From assembly GCF_000143415.4 (NCBI RefSeq), contig NW_003314291.1:329437-393436 (forward strand): 64,000 bases of DNA, given 5' to 3'. The notes beneath the pieces were generated by a model. It worked only from the letters and a program-made list of their open reading frames with translations, ran no database searches and was not told where the DNA came from. The DNA is from Selaginella moellendorffii. Its lineage: Eukaryota; Streptophyta; Lycopodiopsida; Selaginellales; Selaginellaceae. A program made the position numbers and the translations under genes. Positions 10,606 to 20,137 of the stretch are shown here, piece by piece; the stretch's first letter is position 1, and every line of letters begins with the position of its first letter.

Positions 10606-10978
10606 ATGGCGAGCAAGTCCCAGCTGATGCTTCTGGCCATGTTTGTGACAATCCTCCTGGTTGGAGTGGACGTTAAAGCGCAGCAGCCCAGCAGAAATGC
10701 AAATCTGGCTGGAACTGGGACGGCCACAAGTGCATCCAGTGCCCCAAAGGCTGGTACTGGTATAGCAACGATTGCCACCAATGTCTCTCCGGTTGGAAGT
10801 GGAGTGGAAGCAAATGCGTGAGTTGCCCGAGCAACTGGTACTGGTACAACAACAAGTGCCACCATGCCAATTTGGCTGGAAATGGAGCAAGGACCATTAC
10901 ATCCAAGTTGGAATCCAATATTTGATGGATCGTCACAAAATAATTGTCCCATGTCCATTTGGTTATGAAAGTATATGA
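10606..10978 (+). pseudogene. Trp/Cys-repeat peptide, type 2 (copy A2), frameshifted
   Basis: Starts MASKSQLMLLAMF..., a signal peptide shared with 50318. A 10-bp deletion right after the GVDV codons, relative to the 50318 copy, throws the repeat region out of frame. Read in the right frame, five modules follow with W-N-W, W-Y-W, W-K-W, W-Y-W and W-K-W, and C-X10-C-X2 spacing. A second 1-base loss near 10864 shifts the last module. The open frame from 10606 ends at 10821 with an Ala/Gly/Thr-rich nonsense tail. Pseudogene unless expressed in the shifted form. Confidence 0.75.
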
Positions 10979-11481
10979 AAGATGTGAGAGAGGCTCGAAC
11001 TCCCGACCTCAGACTGCCCTGCTTTCTTTCTTTCTAACCTTTATTTATCCTGCGTGAATAATTAGCTGCATTCTACGACTAATTTTTACTTCTAGCCAAG
11101 ATACTCCACGAACACAAAAGGAAGTGTCTATGTCATCTTTTCGACATTGTTTGAGGTAAACTTCAAGAAAAGTTTACGTGAATTTTCTAGTTCACTTGGT
11201 TTCCATCCTTCCCCACAGGATTGTGTTGTCTCAAACACGAGGACCAAATCTGGATCAATCAGTACCCAGTCCAAGCCAAGGCCGCATTGTATCACAGCTT
11301 CACATTTGACTTTTTAACGTAGATATTGTCAATGAGTAGCCCTGAACTAGCTTGGAGAAACTTGAAGTGTTGGATGGGAGGATTTACAGTTCTAGGCGGT
11401 GACCACGTCTTACAGGATTAGCACTCAAAGTTTCTTATCGTTTGCAAGTCGAGACAGAGGCAAGAGGAGAGTTTTAAGAAA
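10979..11481. other. Intergenic region, no gene seen
   Basis: About 500 bp. A GCTCGAACTCCCGACCTC string near 10990 recurs in altered form near 12732, after the A4 copy, so it belongs to the tandem unit. Confidence 0.5.
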
Positions 11482-11755
11482 ATGGCGAGCAACAAGAAGA
11501 GCGTGAGGCGGTGCTCCTGGTGGGAGGCATTGCAAATGCAAGCGCCCTGACGTGGGAATGCAAGTCGGGGTGGCACTGGGATACGATTAGGAAGAAGTGC
11601 GTCTTTGGTACAACAATTCCTGCCACCGATGCCCGGAGTATTGGTTCTGGTATACCAGTTCTTGCCACCGCTGCTCTGTTGGCACTGGTATGACATCGGT
11701 TGCCACCGATGCGAAAATTGGCTGGCGCTGGACTGGAAGGTTCTGTAAGAACTGA
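11482..11755 (+). pseudogene. Trp/Cys-repeat peptide, type 1 (copy A3), broken
   Basis: Starts MASNKK like A1, but the signal-peptide core is cut down by deletion and shifted. Repeat fragments appear in different frames (WECKSGWHWDT; later the CTGTTGG...TGGTATGACATCGG block), and the last module GWRWTG-F-C is still visible near the stop at 11753. Several small deletions explain it. It is a non-coding relic of a type-1 gene. Confidence 0.7.
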
Positions 11756-12340
11756 ATTGCCCATCATTTCCATGCTGAAACTTGTATAATAGCCAATTGT
11801 AATAACCTTTTGGTAAATAAACTGTGTCGTCCATTCTACGGTAGCGGAAGTCCCATGTCCTCGGCAGGATCGGACGAGATTTCATCCTGCCTTGCTGCTT
11901 AAGTTTCATTTTCTAATATTTCATAAAGTTTTTTCGGAATGTTTAGAAGCTTTTTCTCCACCATATCAATAAGTGCGTTCACTTTTGAAAACATTATCAT
12001 ATTTTTTAATGCATATGAGGCAATTCATATAAAATAGTGATTGATTGCAACGAGATAGATAGATAGATAAACATTTTTATAGTCACCGGGATATTTTTGA
12101 TAATTTCACAAGGAAACTCGAGGTTGTTTCATCTGGATAAATTCGTACACTTGTTTATTGACCCCGTCAATCAAGCACAAACACGACATATCGTGCCCGA
12201 GAAGCAGTAAAAACCGTGTACATAGCAGTGTTGCTTAGACTCAGCCTCAAATCCTCCATCTAAATTGGCACCATAATACAGCAAAGCAAAGAAGGGATAC
12301 AAGAAAAGAAATTAGTTTACATTTCTAGATTAACAATACA
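11756..12340. other. Intergenic region with decayed A4 promoter
   Basis: Contains a short GATA tandem run at about 12054-12070 and sequence homologous to the A2 promoter (CCCCGTCAATCAAGCACAAA near 12162). No gene seen. Confidence 0.5.
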
Positions 12341-12689
12341 ATGGTGAGCAAGTCCCAGCTGATGCTTCTGCCCATGTTTGTGACAATCCTCCTGGTTGGA
12401 GTGGACGTCAGTGGGATCACCAACGCAGCAGCCCAGCGGCAATGCAAAATCTGGATGGAACTGGGACGGCCATAAGTGCATCCAGTGTCCCAAAGGCTGG
12501 TATTGGTATAGCAGCAATTGCCACCGATGCCTCTCCAGATGGAAGTGGAGTGGAAGCAAATGCGTGAGTTGCCCGAGAAACTGGTACTGGTACAACAACA
12601 AGTGCCACCAATGCCAGTTTTGCTGGAAATGGAGCAAAGGACCACTGCATCAAGAACTGACCAAATTGGAGGCACAAAATGAATTGTGA
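12341..12689 (+). pseudogene. Trp/Cys-repeat peptide, type 2 (copy A4), one-base frameshift
   Basis: The start at 12341 encodes MVSKSQLMLLPMF and a signal peptide ending in NAAAQRQC. One extra A near 12450 (AAAATCTGG versus AAATCTGG in the other copies) then shifts the frame. The shifted frame stays open to 12689 and encodes five modules with W-N-W, W-Y-W, W-K-W, W-Y-W and W-K-W, and C-X10-C-X2 spacing. It is the most complete type-2 repeat region here. A single-base sequencing or assembly error would make this gene intact. Confidence 0.75.
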
Positions 12690-13475
12690 TTTTAAATCTG
12701 ATTTAAATAAAATCGCAAACTTATTGGGAGAAACATGGGCTCGAACTCTCTACCTCAGGTAGAATCAAAGGGCTAATGGAGCATCGGTTAAAAAAAGAGG
12801 AAGTTATGGTGTGCAATTTATAAATTGTGTGTGGACGATCATACGCAAAAACTGACATGTTGTCTTCCAATTCGTCTATAATTTTATGGCCATAATATGC
12901 CCTTCAGATGGCCATGGCATGTTTCCATTATCACTCCATACATTCATTGGCATAACTTTGACTTGTTAACTTAGGGTTGGTAGCATCCCTGCCCAAGACG
13001 GGATTCAACTGGCATGGTAGATGCTAGGAGGCCTACATACATCAGTCTATTTCCTGTTTGTAGATCATTTGTTTTTTTCAGTTGCAATGTCGAAACTGTT
13101 TGGCCTAAAGTATTTCCCAATGGCGTGTGTGGAACCACCTGATGTATGTAGGCTTTTCCTTATCTAATTGGAGAAGTAAGTCTAGTGGAGGATGAAGAAC
13201 ATAGTGTTGCATATGATGGCACTGATGTTTCTGATGAATCAAGTGTTGAGAGTGAGACCATTAAGGATAGAGATGTTTTTGAGGTAAGTTAAATTATCCA
13301 TTGTCATACTAATTGTGTAAGGCTTTGGAAGTCTAATTAATTTTGTTATTTGGATGCAACTTAAAATTCTCTAAACCAAAACTACTAGTTACCTTGCAAC
13401 TTACTTTGGAAGATCAATGCTGTACAAGTACATGAGGCTTATTGATCCCAATTGGAGGCATGTATATAACATGAT
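12690..13475. other. Non-coding, unknown
   Basis: No gene supported. A short acidic open stretch at about 13170-13285, ending in GAG followed by GTAAGTT, looks exon-like (SVESETIKDRDVFE), but nothing around it confirms a gene. A short near-inverted pair (CCTACATACATC at 13031, GATGTATGTAGG at 13141) flanks about 100 bp. Confidence 0.35.
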
Positions 13476-13480
13476 GCTAT

Positions 13481-13713
13481 TGTTATGATCCGGCGCAAAA
13501 AGACAAAAATCTCATTGCCCTAGACTATGCTACGCCACCTCTTGAGGTTCCTCACCACCCAACCACCCCCGAGCTACCTCAAAAGCTCCACTGCGCCGCC
13601 GCTCCACTGTGAGCCCTAGGGTAGGTTAAGTCCCTTACCCTAACATGCCTTAATATACCCTTGAGCCTCCCTTTGACCGACGTTGACCACGTAGTCAAAG
13701 CTGGCGCCTAACA
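13481..13713. mobile_element. Solo LTR with perfect 5-bp target-site duplication
   Basis: The 233-bp sequence starts TGTTATGATCC and ends GGCGCCTAACA, with short inverted ends TGTTA/TAACA. GCTAT lies directly on both sides (13476-13480 and 13714-13718). It is GC-richer than its surroundings. This is the footprint of LTR-LTR recombination of a short-LTR retrotransposon. Confidence 0.85.
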
Positions 13714-13718
13714 GCTAT

Positions 13719-14849
13719 CAAGAGAGGTATTGAATCTTGTCCAAGCTAATATTTCTATGAATCGTGCTGGCACAAACTGAGGGATTATCAACTCTCGCTC
13801 GGGCTGTAAAACTGCAAGATATCAATTTAGTCAACGCCAAATATGGCAAACTTTAGCTATACACAAACTATCTAAACTCCAAGACTAGAATTGACTAATG
13901 AGTATATTCAAATGACATGCCTTATGCACTATGCCATATAGATTGTGTGTTCAATTTTATACTCTACAAACTATTCTTAGGAACTAATTTTAGTTTTCTT
14001 TGTTGTAGTCTATTGCAAGCGTGTGATATACAGTTTTTATGTCATGCAGTGATCTATGGTGCAACTACAAAGCAAGCACATGCCATTTTAAACACTTACA
14101 CATGGGTTGTGAGGCACTTCAGTAGGCCAAAACAATTGAGAAGTAACAATGCCCTTGAACATAATGAGGTTGAGGCTGATATCATGAATTGCTGGGGGGT
14201 AGGAACCAAAAGTTTCATACATAAGACATCAACACAAAATTAAGTATATTGCTTTTGTGTCTTTTGGCTACTCAATTACTCATTACTTTGTTGTAGCATA
14301 TTGAGCACTTCTAGCATGAACTTTTTGAGTGTATATATAGTTTTACAAACACTTTTTTGAGTTGATGGAGGATATCATAATTTTGGATGTCTTTAATCTA
14401 TGGCATAGATAAAGTTTGCAATGTGTATTTACACCTTACCTTACAAAGGATATTTCCCACTGGGTTGTTATATAGAATCTTCAACCTTATTATTGTGGCC
14501 AATTCTTTAAGCCATCCCATGTTTCTATTGATCTAGTCCAACCAATGGAGCATGAACTTGGGTAAAAATTCCTTATGATACTTTCATTTATTCCTATTTT
14601 GCGGCATCATTCTAGCCCAAGGTAGAAAAGAGATCTAAGACATGTCAAGTTCTTTCTTTACTAACATCAACGGGGCTTTATTGTTAGAGGTATTTAAAAT
14701 TGTCTTGTATATATTGATGAGGTTATTACTTCCTTTTTGCAGCACCTAGTAAAAGTGAGAAATCAAGCATTTTCAATGCATCAACATGGCCTCAATTTAG
14801 ATAAGTAGTATCTTTTGTATTTAGATCTATGTGCTATGGCAAATGTAGA
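13719..14849. other. Non-coding AT-rich sequence
   Basis: The only longer open frame (13917-14243) has no recognisable domain and ordinary intron-like composition. Nothing else supported. Confidence 0.4.
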
Positions 14850-17440
14850 AGGAGTTCCCTATTGTTATTGACACTTTTTCTTAATGAGGAGAGTCATAGA
14901 TGCAAAGAACCATATTAATATTGAAGAAAAGAAGAAGAAAACAAAAGTTATAATATATGTTAATAATTGATTGCAAAGTAGATTTCCAGCATAAAGAAAG
15001 CTTATAAGCATACTCCTCAACCATATCAAAGAGTTACACGAAGTGCTATTAACAAAATCTTAGTGACTGGGTATCTTGAGAGTATCAAGCACAAACTTAT
15101 GATGAACTTAGAAGAGAAATGAATTTTGGTTTCTATTTTAGAACTTTGGAGGCTTTATAAAATATATGAATTTGATCTATTGCTGCTTTGAAAAATTTTA
15201 CAATGTACTTTTTATAGAAATTGAGTGTTATGATATTATCATGGATAAAATTTACTGCTTGATCATAAGAGGGAAGTTGACAAATTTGTAATATATATAC
15301 ATCTAAAAATAGATATCTTTTGATATAGTGGGAACTGTTTAGCCTCGGAAATTTTAACAATACCAACTATTCAATGAAGAAGAAAGCAAAGCATTCATTC
15401 AACTCTTTTTGCTGTATTTGCTTTTTTAATTTCCTAATATTCTTAAAGAAATTTTAAATTGATATTATGCACTTATTCTACACACATACAGTGGCCAAAG
15501 ACATTACCACTTGAGCATGTTACAAATTTGTGGTCTTCATCTTTTCCACTCTTAAAATTCATTTTTGTTATTCACAAAGTGGGGAGATGATCAATGATGT
15601 GGAGCAGCATGGGTCATATTATATAATATAGTGCTATAGGTTTGAGAGGATAGTCAAAAAGTATTCAAACATTCTGAATAATTGATATATTTCATCTTTA
15701 TCTTTTGTTTATTTTCTATTTTAATAACTGATAACAAGTGATGTAAGTTCAATCTATCACTTCTCAAGGCTTTTAATAATTGAAGTTATATATAATAGAT
15801 TTGACCATGAAGACAACAAATTAGCTATGAGCTTATATTAGAGTAGCTATAGAAAGAGTGTCAAATATATATGTAGTAAGTTTTTAATTTTTGCAAGTTT
15901 TGAGTTGGTATTTTGATGCACATATAAACTCAAAAGAGGATGTTTTAAAGGTTTAGAATAAACTTCTTACATATAAAAGTCAACTTATTAAATTTTTTGA
16001 GAGGTGAAAATTTGAGTCCCTTTTCTAAAATATTTTATTGAAAGGTGTTTTCTATAAAGCAAGCAAGATAGTGATGTTATCAAATGGAGAGTACATATTT
16101 TTACATGCTTAAAGGCTATAACTTATATTTTTAAGGGAGTTATTTTTATTTTATCAGAAATGAAATATGCAATTCCTTTCTTTATATTTTTTTTATGTGG
16201 CTTATTATTTTTATCTTGAAGTTATAGGAAACACTATTATATGCTTTTTCTGCCCATGAAAGTATTCTTCCTTCTAATCTCAAATATTTTACATCATTGT
16301 CTTTTACTTCACGACAACACAAATTTATCTTTTGAATACAATGAGTTAAAGCTCCATGATAAATTACTTTAACTAGGACATATCAAGAATTTCCTAATTT
16401 ATCCACTAAAAAGTGATATTGTAAGTAATAGTTTAAAGCAGCTTTATCCACCATCCATTCACCATCCATCATGAAATTCAGTTTTTATAACAACACAAGA
16501 ATGATGGATGGTCTTTAAGCTTTGATAATTATCCCAATGTAGAATCAATGCACATTGATAAAGTATTTATAGCAAGATGACACACTCAATCAATTGTTTA
16601 GCTAGTGAAAGATAGTGAAACATATAGTTACCTTCATTGCTATGGTATTTTCACATAGATACCATTCTAAATTATCTATATCTTGATAATAATCTCTTTA
16701 AAGGCACACATCCAAAATTTTGTAAAATGTTTTTTTGTGCAGCTAATGAAAGGTTCTATTCATCCATTATTTGTTGCAACTAGATGAAAATCCTCTCAAT
16801 TTCAAACTTTCTACCTATCTCTTTTGACTCCTAGTGTGTTGCTACGGCTCCATCAAGCTCTGGAACATTATATGAAATTGAAACTCCTTCCTCTAACTCC
16901 TAATGTGTTGTTATATGGCTTTCCCAAACTCTAGATCATAATTTCTCTATGCTTAGTTGGTCTCACTCCCAATGTGCTACTACGGCTTCCTTAACTTCTA
17001 GATCATAATCTGAATTTGAGGCTTCACCTAACTCAGATTGAAGCTCTTTGCATAACTCCTCTAATTCCCTGTGTTATTCCTGCTTCACAATTTGATGTTA
17101 GATTTGCTATTGTGGTTAGCTCTTCATCATGATCTTCCACCTAGATCTCAACCACTATCTACTGCTATGGCTTCTAATTCACAATTTGCAAAACTCATTA
17201 AATCTTGACAACAATGTTGGCACCAAAATCAATTAGACAGAAAGTGTCCTCTGCTGGAGAGCCACATCAAGCACATCTACAGATCTTCTGCATTTTAGGG
17301 CAAAATACTGCATTGTAGTCAAGTTACAAAATCATAGTCAATTTATATACTGTCTGGCAATTTCAGTAGTTCCTATTTTCCTTCCAGGAAAATCACGAAG
17401 AACAATCAAGCAAAGGTAAGAAATAAACTAGACGCCAATG
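14850..17440 (+). repeat. R arm, left of PEBP cassette U1
   Basis: AT-rich, non-coding. Parallel to 20138-22600 and 30115-32930, and reverse-complementary to 28790-30114 and 39370-40253. Its 3' part (16790-17170) is a run of degenerate 60-70 bp units, each like CTCCTAATGTGTTG followed by CTAGATCATAATCTGAAT. It ends in the CAATTTCA(C/G)TAGTTCC boundary motif, followed by the BTB exon. Confidence 0.65.
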
Positions 17441-17476
17441 GGAGTTAGTGCTAGCGTTTTAGAGAAAGATCGCTTT

Positions 17477-17640
17477 CCAGGATTGCCTTGTGCGCACACA
17501 CATCCGGCCCATCACACGCCTTGAGCGTCACATCCAACAGTGGGAAATCGAGGGTGTCCTGGTCCCAGGCCCGCAGGAATTTGACCTGGCACGCCACCGC
17601 TTGGAGGCGGAGGTGCTGCTGTGCTCCCCACCATGAGAGG
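17477..17640 (-). pseudogene. BTB/POZ protein first-exon relic (U1)
   Basis: Minus-strand reading matches the better-preserved copy at 32947 (DVTLKACDGPDVCAHKAILVS). The 5' donor that is GTAAGC in the other copies is GAAAGC here, and internal deletions shorten it. See 32947 for the family assignment. Confidence 0.55.
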
Positions 17641-17708
17641 AACGCGAGGCATATTCCCCCTCTCTCTTTTCTTTAACGCGCCGCCACGTGGCGTGTTTGA
17701 AACGTAAC

Positions 17709-17840
17709 AGGACTAGATAAACAAAATGGTACCGTTAAGAAAGCAGAATTTAGGTTAGGACTTGATAAACAAAAAGGTCCCATTAAGAAAGCAGAATTAG
17801 GTTAGGACTAGATAAACAAAAGGGTACCATTAAGAAAGAA
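17709..17840 (+). repeat. Promoter minisatellite of PEBP U1, about 2.8 copies
   Basis: The unit is about 48 bp, containing TTAGGACTAGATAAACAAAA and GGTACCATTAAGAAAG. It lies about 115-245 bp upstream of the PEBP start. Copy number differs between cassettes: about 2.8 here, one at 22954, two at 33212. Confidence 0.75.
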
Positions 17841-17907
17841 AAATTAGTCTAAAATCGAAAAGGTGCCAAAAAGGAATACATAAACCCTATGTTAAAAGGT
17901 AAATCAC

Positions 17908-17916
17908 TATATAAAT
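17908..17916 (+). promoter_or_regulatory. TATA box of PEBP U1
   Basis: TATATAAAT, 38 bp upstream of the ATG, conserved in all four copies (minus strand 60-68; 23086-23094; 33356-33364). The short leader between it and the ATG (GATCACAACACAACAAAGG) is also conserved. Confidence 0.7.
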
Positions 17917-17953
17917 CTAGGTATCAAAGCGATCACAACACAACAAAGGATCA

Positions 17954-18544
17954 ATGAGGAAGCTTGTGGTAGTTGCTTTCTTGGCTATATTCTTTGCAGG
18001 AGCTACTTCTTCGCGATTGTTAGCGTCTACTCCACCACGATCTCCATTGCCAGGATCTCTAGCAGTGGAGAAATCGATCTCTATAGCTGTTTCTTACACA
18101 GGAAAGGATACCTTCGCCGATGGAACCCTTTTGACGTGCCCGCAAACTGCGATTCATCCCAACGTTATGGTCCCAGGAGATGTTGATCCTGCGCAGCTTT
18201 ACTCCATCGTGATGATAGATAGGCAAGCTTCGCAGTCAATGTTTACATTGGCAGATCAATTCACGTACGTCCACTATTGGATCGCCAATATCCCTGGATC
18301 AAAGGTTGACGCTGGCACCATTCTGGAGGAGTATATGAGGCCTGCACCCCACGATTTCATGCTGCACAAGTACGAGTTTATACTGTATAAGCAGCAAGGG
18401 CAGATCAATACACCTCTCGCAGATAGGTTCGTCAAGGACTGGGAAGCGGTCGCAAGCTCTTACAACCTTGGCAGCCCCGTAGCAACGACTTCCTTTGTTG
18501 CGCAGCTCACCCTAAACTTTAGAATGAGAATGTTCCAATGTTAA
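17954..18544 (+). CDS. Secreted PEBP-family protein, intronless (U1)
   Basis: 196 residues. Residues 1-20 form a signal peptide (MRKLVVVAFLAIFFAGATSS), unusual for plant PEBPs of the FT/TFL1/MFT group, which are cytosolic and usually have introns. The fold is recognisable: DPAQLYSIVMID (78-89), YVHYWIANIPGS (105-116), PHDFMLHKYEFILYKQ (132-147) and NLGSPVA (171-177). The ligand-pocket motif usually written DPDAPSP is DRQASQS here, and the G-I-H-R-Y motif is FMLHKY. PEBPs bind phosphorylated or phospholipid ligands, but which this one binds cannot be told. Two Cys remain (62, 196). It is more than 95 percent identical to 23132 and 33402, with several replacements, so these are recent copies. 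Confidence 0.88.
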   Translation: MRKLVVVAFLAIFFAGATSSRLLASTPPRSPLPGSLAVEKSISIAVSYTGKDTFADGTLLTCPQTAIHPNVMVPGDVDPAQLYSIVMIDRQASQSMFTLADQFTYVHYWIANIPGSKVDAGTILEEYMRPAPHDFMLHKYEFILYKQQGQINTPLADRFVKDWEAVASSYNLGSPVATTSFVAQLTLNFRMRMFQC

Positions 18545-18713
18545 AAAGGTGGCTTCTTTGAATCATTGCGTGTTGTTCGAAACTAGAGAAAAGAGATTCA
18601 TCTATTGTTAGAACAAGATCGTCCCAATGTTATAAGGTGGCGAGATTAAATGTTCTTTGAATTTAAAACTTTTGTTACGTAAACAGAACGAAAATAGAGA
18701 AAAAGAGATACGA

Positions 18714-19676
18714 TTACAGTTTAGAGTGGTGTATGGTATTGTTTCTCAAGAACACTGTCCCGGATAGGACGACTTTGCCTCTCTGCACTTGAAGGAGATC
18801 CTGAAAGAAGAAGCAAGCGTTACGAGGATGGTCTAGAAACGATTGCGGGCGCTTACTGCGAGCTCTCGTCTTGTTCAATGTTGCGAGCGTTTCGCCCGGA
18901 TAGATGTGGTGCAGGAACCTGGAGCTGATCGTCGCAATTCTCATCGGATCACCGTTGCAGCCGCACTGAATTATAGCTCGCCCAGCATAGCTAAGCATGC
19001 AAAGCCCATGAAGAATGGGACGCTGGAAGCTGAATTTTTAAATCCCGTCACAGACGTCATTCGCAAGAACAACAAAGCTTACCCTGAACTTTGGGTCCGA
19101 ATGCAAGGGATTCACGTCTCAGAGTAACGCCTATATCACGGACGAGTAACTTATGTTCTACAAGGACTAACTCAAAATGAAAATTAATCTCTCGTTCTGG
19201 TTCGGCCTGATTTCATCAAGTATGGAGGAGTTGCGTCAAATTCTTTCTCATTGAAACTGATGGGAAACTGCGACGATGTTCGCAGCGAGAAGGAGAACGG
19301 TTTTCCAGGACCTGCTTGGAATCCTCCAGCACCGCGTAAGAATACTAAAGTCCTGCAAAATTGTTGACTTAGGCTAGGCCTACTCTCAGTTCAATTATAC
19401 AAAAGCTACAGTACCTTTGCAGACATAGCAGTTCCCTGGTATCAATGCAAGAGTTCCACTTCAACCACTAGAAAAGTGGCGCATAGGCCTATCATTTTTG
19501 CGCATGAAAACGAAACATGTCGTAAAGACCTGAAATTCGTTTGCTGCTACGAACCTGAATTTACAAAGATAGAGACACTTGAAATTCAAGGAAAAAGAGA
19601 GAAGAGAAACCTTACCCGTTGGCTGTGGTTTGTAAATCTCCACATGCTATTCACCACCAGTAGCTTCGGATCAAAG
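18714..19676 (-). pseudogene. ECH2-like: Peroxisomal enoyl-CoA hydratase 2 (MaoC-like) relic, U1
   Basis: Convergent with the PEBP gene. It has the same exon series as 23881-24935 and keeps the C-terminal peroxisome signal HHSKL at the stop (18714), but carries a 10-bp deletion in the last exon after FKC, and GACGAG in place of the GGTGAG stretch near the end of the preceding exon. The 5' exon (19608-19676) shows the same out-of-frame insertion as U2. Exons coding for the N-terminal third are absent; R-arm sequence lies there. Pseudogene. Confidence 0.75.
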
Positions 19677-19689
19677 CTGCAAATTATAT

Positions 19690-20137
19690 ACATTTTTTCC
19701 AGGCTAAAGTCAAGGAAAACAAGAGATGGACCTTATAACTTAGCCCAGGCAAATCATGTTAGGTTAGGAATTAGACTATGATTTTGTAACTTTGATTTAA
19801 TTTATGAATGGGAGATATTGACTGAAGATATGATGTCAATCTAGAAGACACTTGCTGTCTGATCAATCTTGGTGCCAACAAAACCTGGTGAGTTTTGTAG
19901 ATTGTGATCCAGAAGCTGCTGCAGCAGATAGAGGTGGAACTGTGATGGAGAGATAGCCACAGCAGCACACTGGGAGCCAGAGGAAGGAGGCTCAGATTCA
20001 AATTATGATAGCAGCACATTGGGAGCCAGAGGAGCCAGGCAGAGATCTCCAATCCAAGAGGACTTTCATTCAGATGGATGAATGTAACCTCTCATTACAA
20101 GAAGACATTCTACAGAAGTTTGGCAGTGTGTCCCTAA
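19690..20137 (-). repeat. R arm, inverse, right of U1 cassette (truncated)
   Basis: Matches 24950-25350 in the same orientation and the 3' parts of the left arms in reverse complement. It stops abruptly near 20137 (CCCTAAAG followed by ATGTAATAATG), where the next left arm starts mid-way. This is a likely unequal-recombination junction between U1 and U2. Confidence 0.6.

Noticed and set aside
10985-12760. tRNA B-box-like strings (GCTCGAACTC) near 10990 and 12732
   Set aside because: No A box, cloverleaf or SINE tail could be found around them. They are simply part of the repeated peptide-gene unit.
13917-14243. 108-residue open frame
   Set aside because: No recognisable motif, low-complexity context, no splice or promoter signals, and interrupted surroundings. 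Not supported as a gene.
16790-17170. Possible CRISPR-like or satellite array of 60-70 bp units
   Set aside because: Units are degenerate and uneven with no spacer/repeat alternation, and the same run recurs at fixed places in R arms. It is an internal repeat of a transposable or duplicated element.
17488-17676. Plus-strand open frames overlapping the BTB exon (also at 32957 and 22636)
   Set aside because: The BTB motif DVTLKACDGPDVCAHKAIL is on the minus strand and ends at a splice donor. The plus frames are shadows.
18843-19127. Plus-strand open frames over the hydratase relic (also at 23994 and 34296)
   Set aside because: Minus-strand exons match hydratase 2 across introns. The plus frames read through those introns and match nothing.
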